In this document: positions 58,446 to 64,000 of the stretch, piece by piece
Layout of the letters: each line of letters begins with the position of its first letter
Position numbering within the stretch: position 1 is the first letter of the stretch
From: Endozoicomonas numazuensis
GTDB lineage: Bacteria; Pseudomonadota; Gammaproteobacteria; Pseudomonadales; Endozoicomonadaceae
Length of the DNA: 64,000 bases
Assembly (NCBI RefSeq): GCF_000722635.1
Contig: NZ_JOKH01000002.1
Location: forward strand, 125,905 to 189,904
Direction: 5' to 3'
Translations under genes and position numbers: made by a program
The notes under the pieces: generated by a model
The model's database searches: none
What the model saw: only the letters and a program-made list of their open reading frames with translations
What the model was told of the DNA's origin: nothing

Positions 58446-58952
58446 TTACAGGGTATTCAGCTGCTGAGAAGTTCCCAGAAGAGCGACAGCATGGACAGCG
58501 ATTCCTTCCTTTCGCCCGGTATAACCCAACTTTTCTGTCGTTGTAGCTTTTACATTGACGGCCCCGGTCTCAACCTGTAGATCCTTGGCAATATTTCCAC
58601 GCATTACTGGAATGTGAGGAGCCATTTTCGGTGCCTGAGCAACAATCGTGCTATCGAGATTAATAACCTGATACCCATTCTCATGAATTAATGCCACCAC
58701 ATGCCTCAGCAACTGTCGGCTATCGATACCTTTATATCGGGAGTCTGTATCGGAAAAATGCTGTCCAATATCACCCAGTGCCGCAGCACCCAGTAACGCA
58801 TCACAGACTGCATGCAGGAGAACATCACCATCAGAGTGAGCTAACAACCCGTAATCGTAATCTATGCTGACTCCACCCAATATCACTTTACTGTCTGCTA
58901 AAGCTTCATCTGAAAATCGATGAACATCAAAGCCATGACCTATTCTCATCAT
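58446..58952 (-). CDS. ispF: 2-C-methyl-D-erythritol 2,4-cyclodiphosphate synthase
   Basis: Fifth step of the MEP isoprenoid pathway. The 168-residue protein has the zinc ligands in [12 protein letters not shown] (Asp and His) and the third His in [17 protein letters not shown] near 43, plus [19 protein letters not shown] with the substrate loop near 133. The stop codon of ispD overlaps the start (ATGATGA), so the two genes are translationally coupled. Confidence 0.97.
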   Translation of the reverse strand: MMRIGHGFDVHRFSDEALADSKVILGGVSIDYDYGLLAHSDGDVLLHAVCDALLGAAALGDIGQHFSDTDSRYKGIDSRQLLRHVVALIHENGYQVINLDSTIVAQAPKMAPHIPVMRGNIAKDLQVETGAVNVKATTTEKLGYTGRKEGIAVHAVALLGTSQQLNTL

Positions 58953-59683
58953 ACTGTCTCAATCAGTTTGGCTTGCTGTTGAATATAAAGGGCTGCAAGC
59001 GCAAGGTCTGCCCCTCGGGTCACTTTGATATTATCGCCATGCCCCTCAACCATAAGAGGCTTGAATCCTGAATGCTCAATAGCACTGGCCTCATCGGTAA
59101 CCGGCATCTCATCATCAAGCGCTTTTTTCAAGGCATCATAAAGCAACTTCATTCGAAACATTTGTGGTGTCAAAGCATGCCAGAGCGCATCCCTGTCCAC
59201 TGTCTCTGTGACTTCACCTACTGACGAAGTTCGCTTCATGGTATCTCTTACCGGTATCCCCAGAAGACCACCCACTGTATGATCAGACAACTGTTTGACC
59301 AACCACTCAAGATCTGCGTGACGAATGCATGGGCGCGCAACATCATGAACCATAACCCAATCTTCCGCATCTGCCAGTTCTGATAATGCCTTCAGTCCAT
59401 TTAACACGGAGTGGTAGCGCTCGCTGCCTCCCTGAACCAGTAAAATCCGCGAATCTCTAAGCAACTCTATATCGGTGTAATACTCATCCTCTGCACCGAT
59501 TACAACAATCAACTTCTCCAGAACAGTAAAATCCAGAAGGCGCTCCAGAGTATGCTCCATCAAGGTCCGACCATGGATTTCAAGATACTGTTTGGGAATA
59601 TCGCTCTGCATACGACGACCTACGCCTGCAGCAGGAACAATTGCCCAAAAACGGGGTTGATGAGAATTTCTCGCAGTACTCAC
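58949..59683 (-). CDS. ispD: 2-C-methyl-D-erythritol 4-phosphate cytidylyltransferase
   Basis: Third step of the MEP pathway, forming CDP-methylerythritol. The 244-residue protein has the nucleotide-binding start [21 protein letters not shown] near residue 16, VHDVARPCI near 113 and TDEASAIE near 206. The start is GTG at 59683 with AGGTGG upstream. It overlaps ispF. The 282-bp gap to ftsB holds no gene I can support. Confidence 0.97.
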   Translation of the reverse strand: MSTARNSHQPRFWAIVPAAGVGRRMQSDIPKQYLEIHGRTLMEHTLERLLDFTVLEKLIVVIGAEDEYYTDIELLRDSRILLVQGGSERYHSVLNGLKALSELADAEDWVMVHDVARPCIRHADLEWLVKQLSDHTVGGLLGIPVRDTMKRTSSVGEVTETVDRDALWHALTPQMFRMKLLYDALKKALDDEMPVTDEASAIEHSGFKPLMVEGHGDNIKVTRGADLALAALYIQQQAKLIETV

Positions 59684-59965
59684 ATTGCCACCTACGAAAG
59701 ATCATTAGAAACCTGTATCTGACAGGCTATGAATCAAAGAGCCAAAGTCGGAAATACCGCTTACCCCGAACTATAAAAATAGCTGTAAAGAACAGAATAG
59801 CGGTAATTTCTCAGAACTCTGATCAAGAAATATACCTCAACACTCTACTTATTAAATTAACACTACTGTTCCATTTAATAGACATGATTATTCTGACTTC
59901 AAACTGACTTTCATTCGGTTGGCCGTTTGTAAAAACGAGACACGCCCCCGTAAATACAGGAACTG

Positions 59966-60238
59966 TCAGTCGTAAATCAGATAATAGGTTTCATCTTTTT
60001 TGATCATACCTAAATCGAGACGGGCCTGCTCTTCCAGTGTCTGCAAACCATTCTGTAACTCAATAACCTCAGTAGCAAGCAGATGATTACGGCGATACAA
60101 CCGATCGTTTTCCCGATCTTGCTGAGTAATCTGACTTTTAATGGCTACCATCTCTGCCACACTACCCTCCCCCATCCAGAGTTGGACCTGAAGGGCTACC
60201 AATGCCAATAGCAGTAATGTATGCACCAGCTTTCGCAT
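59966..60238 (-). CDS. ftsB: Cell division protein FtsB
   Basis: Short bitopic membrane protein that, with FtsL and FtsQ, links early and late divisome proteins. The 90-residue product has one N-terminal transmembrane helix (LLLLALVALQVQLWMG, about residues 6-22) followed by a coiled-coil stretch (KSQITQQDRENDRLYRRNHLL) and ends with GMIKKDETYYLIYD, where FtsB proteins carry a similar ARxxLGMxxxGExFY-type motif. The ATG at 60238 is used; a GTG three codons upstream is possible. It follows eno as in most gammaproteobacteria. Confidence 0.95.
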   Translation of the reverse strand: MRKLVHTLLLLALVALQVQLWMGEGSVAEMVAIKSQITQQDRENDRLYRRNHLLATEVIELQNGLQTLEEQARLDLGMIKKDETYYLIYD

Positions 60239-60446
60239 CTGAACCACTCATTATTTTAAGTAGATGAGTCTATCAAAGCTTGAAAAGTGTGCCCACGGGG
60301 AAAGCATAAAAAACAAAGATATTTGAACAAACAGAAACTATTGAAGAACAAATGGCAGCTTTTCCAACACCTCAGAAAATACTCTACTTCAAGCATTCTC
60401 GTTCCAAGATAATGCACCCCAAGGTTTCCTGACAGATTCCAACCCT

Positions 60447-60479
60447 AAAAAAAGGGAGACTTCATCAGCCTCCCTTTTT
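60447..60479 (-). terminator. eno terminator
   Basis: Minus-strand AAAGGGAGGC ... TCTCCCTTTTTTTA hairpin with GGGAG / CTCCC stem and a T-run, 24 bp past the eno stop. Confidence 0.8.
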
Positions 60480-60502
60480 CAGAACATTATACAGCTAACC
60501 TA

Positions 60503-62480
<1,978 letters not shown>

Positions 62481-63073
62481 CTATTGACGATTGACTGTAA
62501 TATTCAATTCCCGATCAACCATGACCCCAAATCCTGCTTTCTTTGCACCTTCTGCTGTCGCCCTGACACACGCCGAGTCAAAACAACCCACAGGCATAAC
62601 ATCAACCACCCCCTCTCTCTGCAAGAACGGTTTTAGCCTGCCGGGTATGGCTTCAGCCACATCCCAGGATTTAGCAATATTCAACGGCTCGAACGAGTCA
62701 TAACTGTCTTTCAAGAAGTAATGGTAAGATCGCTTAGCCTTCAGAGCTACCAACAGCTCTGGAAGGGTTTTACCCTTATCCATAGCAAAATTAACATTAA
62801 CAAAAACCACCCAGTCATTGCTTAAAAGCAGAGTTGCCAGCCTGACCTGCTCTGATAACACTCTTTCTACCTCTACCGGGTCAAATTGCTGATCTTTAAA
62901 TCCGGTTTGCATATCAATAAAAAAATGGCCACTTTTCCATTCTTTCTTGACAGCAGACCTTCAATATAAGCAATCGTGTCATTCACTCCCGCCCTGCCCA
63001 GACTCGGAAAAACCAATAGAATTAAGAAAATAATGCGAACAACGACTGAAAACTGAATAGAAAATGTCATAAC
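62481..63073 (-). pseudogene. Secreted isochorismatase-like hydrolase, frameshifted
   Basis: Two minus-strand frames join into one protein if one base is added to the A7 tract at 62919-62925 (T7 on the coding strand). The upstream part from ATG 63073 has a signal peptide (MTFSIQFSVVVRIIF ... SLGRAG) and runs to GKVAIF. The downstream part continues FIDMQTGFKDQQFDPVEVE and ends VNRQ at 62481. With the shift repaired this is a cysteine hydrolase of the isochorismatase type: catalytic Asp in FIDMQ, and the nucleophile in VMPVGCFDSACVRATAEGA. Isochorismatases are normally cytoplasmic, so a signal peptide is unusual. The break may be a real mutation, a slippage switch, or a sequencing error. Confidence 0.7.
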
Positions 63074-63153
63074 ACGACTCTTGCCACAAGGCAAAGTATC
63101 CGACAACGGACAAATCGGGATAGGGCGTAGCCTCACGGCTACGCTCCTCCCAC

Positions 63154-63184
63154 AACACCCAGCATACGGTCCGTACTGGGCGTT
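63154..63184 (-). ncRNA. Intron domain V (catalytic hairpin)
   Basis: 31-nt hairpin with a 9-bp lower stem (one G-T pair), a TG bulge on the 3' side, and a TACG / CGTA upper stem. The CGC at positions 3-5 fits the class C triad. The next hairpin (63125-63144) with a GTGA loop fits domain VI. Confidence 0.7.
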
Positions 63185-63212
63185 TCGGCCAGTTAAGCGA
63201 CCAACAACCTGA

Positions 63213-63356
63213 TCAAACCTTCTTCAGGTTATTGGGATGAGCGATGCGTGCCATCAGGCTTGTATCGCTTGCCGGGCTTTCGTAATCCTGTGATGCCGAC
63301 ACAACCTCAGCCCTCATAACGTCGCAGCCTCCGGTTCCGCCGTGACCACTTGGCAT
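63213..63356 (-). pseudogene. Remnant of intron-encoded reverse transcriptase/maturase
   Basis: A 47-codon frame from ATG 63356 ending at TGA 63213. The end SLMARIAHPNNLKK resembles the N-terminal segment of bacterial LtrA-type maturases just before the reverse-transcriptase domain. Downstream, out of frame with it, WPKRPVRT resembles the usual C-terminal residues of the family. The whole RT domain (about 1 kb) is missing. Confidence 0.6.
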
Positions 63357-63810
63357 GAGTTCCAGTGTTTGCTGGATTTGTCTGCGTCCGGTGTATCGAA
63401 TAACAGAAACTATTCACCACTCTGTACCGTTCAGGCCTTCACTGACATTCGCCAGCTACTATGCCGTCTGCTGACTTCTGTATGGCGATCAGACCACCTT
63501 ACGATAGCCTCAGTCCGAAATATCAGACACCACACAGACCTCCCGAGGTAAGTCACACCGCCTTCGCCGCACAACCGCCAGATCTACTGCCTGAGTGTCC
63601 GGATGAGTATGGACTTCGTCATCATACGCTGACTCGTCCTCACGCAGACAGCCTCATATCTGATTTCTGTTCGTCGGCTCGCGGTTTTGCTCCACACTGC
63701 CTTCAGCCTGCACCTCACGATACAAACCTTGTGCTTCGCTAGTCCTTCGCCCTCATCTGGCTGGACAGGGGACTTTCACCCCCAAGCTGTGTGACATGCT
63801 CGGCACACGT

Positions 63811-63845
63811 ATAAAAAAACCGCCATATTATGGCGGTTTTTTTAT
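63811..63845 (-). terminator. kdsA terminator
   Basis: ATAAAAAAACCGCCATA / TATGGCGGTTTTTTTAT, a perfect inverted repeat with A- and T-runs, 25 bp past the kdsA stop. The intron 5' end begins directly after it. Confidence 0.9.
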
Positions 63846-63869
63846 ACTGCTGATGATGTCAAACCAGAA

Positions 63870-64000
63870 TCAATGGGTATCGAGTTCAGGCAAAGACTTC
63901 ACCAAATCATCAACGGCTTTCACCTGACTCAAAAAGCCTTCCAGCTGAGACAGACGCAGTGCAGATGGGCCATCACATCTCGCCGAGTCCGGGTCCGGAT
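63870..64000 (-). CDS. kdsA: KDO-8-phosphate synthase, C-terminal end (partial)
   Basis: The last 43 codons of a gene that continues beyond the window. The minus-strand frame reads [16 protein letters not shown], then [24 protein letters not shown] and stop. This matches the C-terminus of 2-dehydro-3-deoxyphosphooctonate aldolase (E. coli ends with [20 protein letters not shown]), which makes KDO-8-phosphate for lipopolysaccharide. kdsA next to eno is the conserved order, here separated by 2 kb of intron and pseudogene. Confidence 0.9.
   Translation of the reverse strand, partial: PDPDSARCDGPSALRLSQLEGFLSQVKAVDDLVKSLPELDTH

Larger units (their letters stand above)
63114..63808 (-). mobile_element. 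Group II intron (class C-like) with deleted maturase
   Basis: A 695-bp minus-strand ribozyme element. The 5' end GTGTGCC at 63808 follows the kdsA terminator directly. The 5' domains match the copy at 1-410 exactly. Domain V (63154-63184) folds as AACGCCCAG / CTGGGTGTT with a two-base bulge and a short upper hairpin, and carries CGC where the catalytic triad belongs, as in the Oceanobacillus class C intron. Domain VI (63125-63144) is GCGTAGCC-GTGA-GGCTACGC. The element ends near CCCGAT. Between them only the first ~47 codons of the maturase and a scrap of its end remain. It could still splice, with help in trans. Confidence 0.8.

Overview
The window looks like chromosome of a marine gammaproteobacterium of the Oceanospirillales type. 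Endozoicomonas or a close relative is my best guess from the gene content and heavy repeat load, but this is inference and no rRNA is present to prove it. Two core blocks follow a gene order I know from Pseudomonas. The first is rpsA-cmk-tyrA/aroA-hisC-pheA-serC-gyrA, then ubiG-mupP-yciK on the other strand (449-15296). The second is alaS-lysC-csrA-tRNA-Ser/Arg, then recX-recA-pncC, mutS, fdxA, rpoS-nlpD, pcm-surE-truD, ispF-ispD-ftsB, eno, kdsA (26237-64000).

Accessory DNA sits between and inside these blocks. From 15447 to 18140 lie a two-domain secreted acid phosphatase and a PPC/DUF296 gene with a long AAGG microsatellite upstream. From 18176 to 23397 there is a duplicated tRNA-Arg/tRNA-Ser array. 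It is interrupted by a 4.1-kb island integrated in the 3' end of a tRNA-Ser gene, bounded by a 23-bp att repeat. The island holds a 5'-truncated tyrosine integrase fused back to back with the truncated tail of a QatD-like (anti-phage Qat) gene, plus a two-gene unit of unknown function whose first gene is broken by a 14-bp duplication. Next come an autotransporter and a lipoprotein alpha/beta hydrolase, then a third tRNA-Ser next to csrA. Between alaS and recX is a 12.8-kb gene for a 4265-residue RTX-type secreted protein with cadherin-like, VCBS, LamG, carbohydrate-binding-like and PA14 domains. No type I secretion genes are in the window.

Mobile and repeated DNA is abundant. A 695-bp group II intron relic (63114-63808) keeps its ribozyme ends but has lost the reverse-transcriptase part of its ORF. 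A second copy, identical over 410 bp, enters at the window start. Both lie just downstream of a Rho-independent terminator, the insertion habit of class C introns. There are also an ISL3-family IS, MITE-like elements whose ends overlap the stop codons of pheA and mutS, a palindromic repeat near 31412, a heptamer repeat upstream of hisC, and a secreted isochorismatase-like gene split by a one-base slip in an A7 tract.

Functionally the core genes cover aromatic amino acid, histidine and serine synthesis, ubiquinone synthesis, translation, DNA repair and SOS (recA behind paired LexA-like boxes), the RpoS/NlpD stress module, isoprenoid precursors and glycolysis. The adhesin, autotransporter and secreted hydrolases are what one would expect of a host-associated or surface-attached bacterium.
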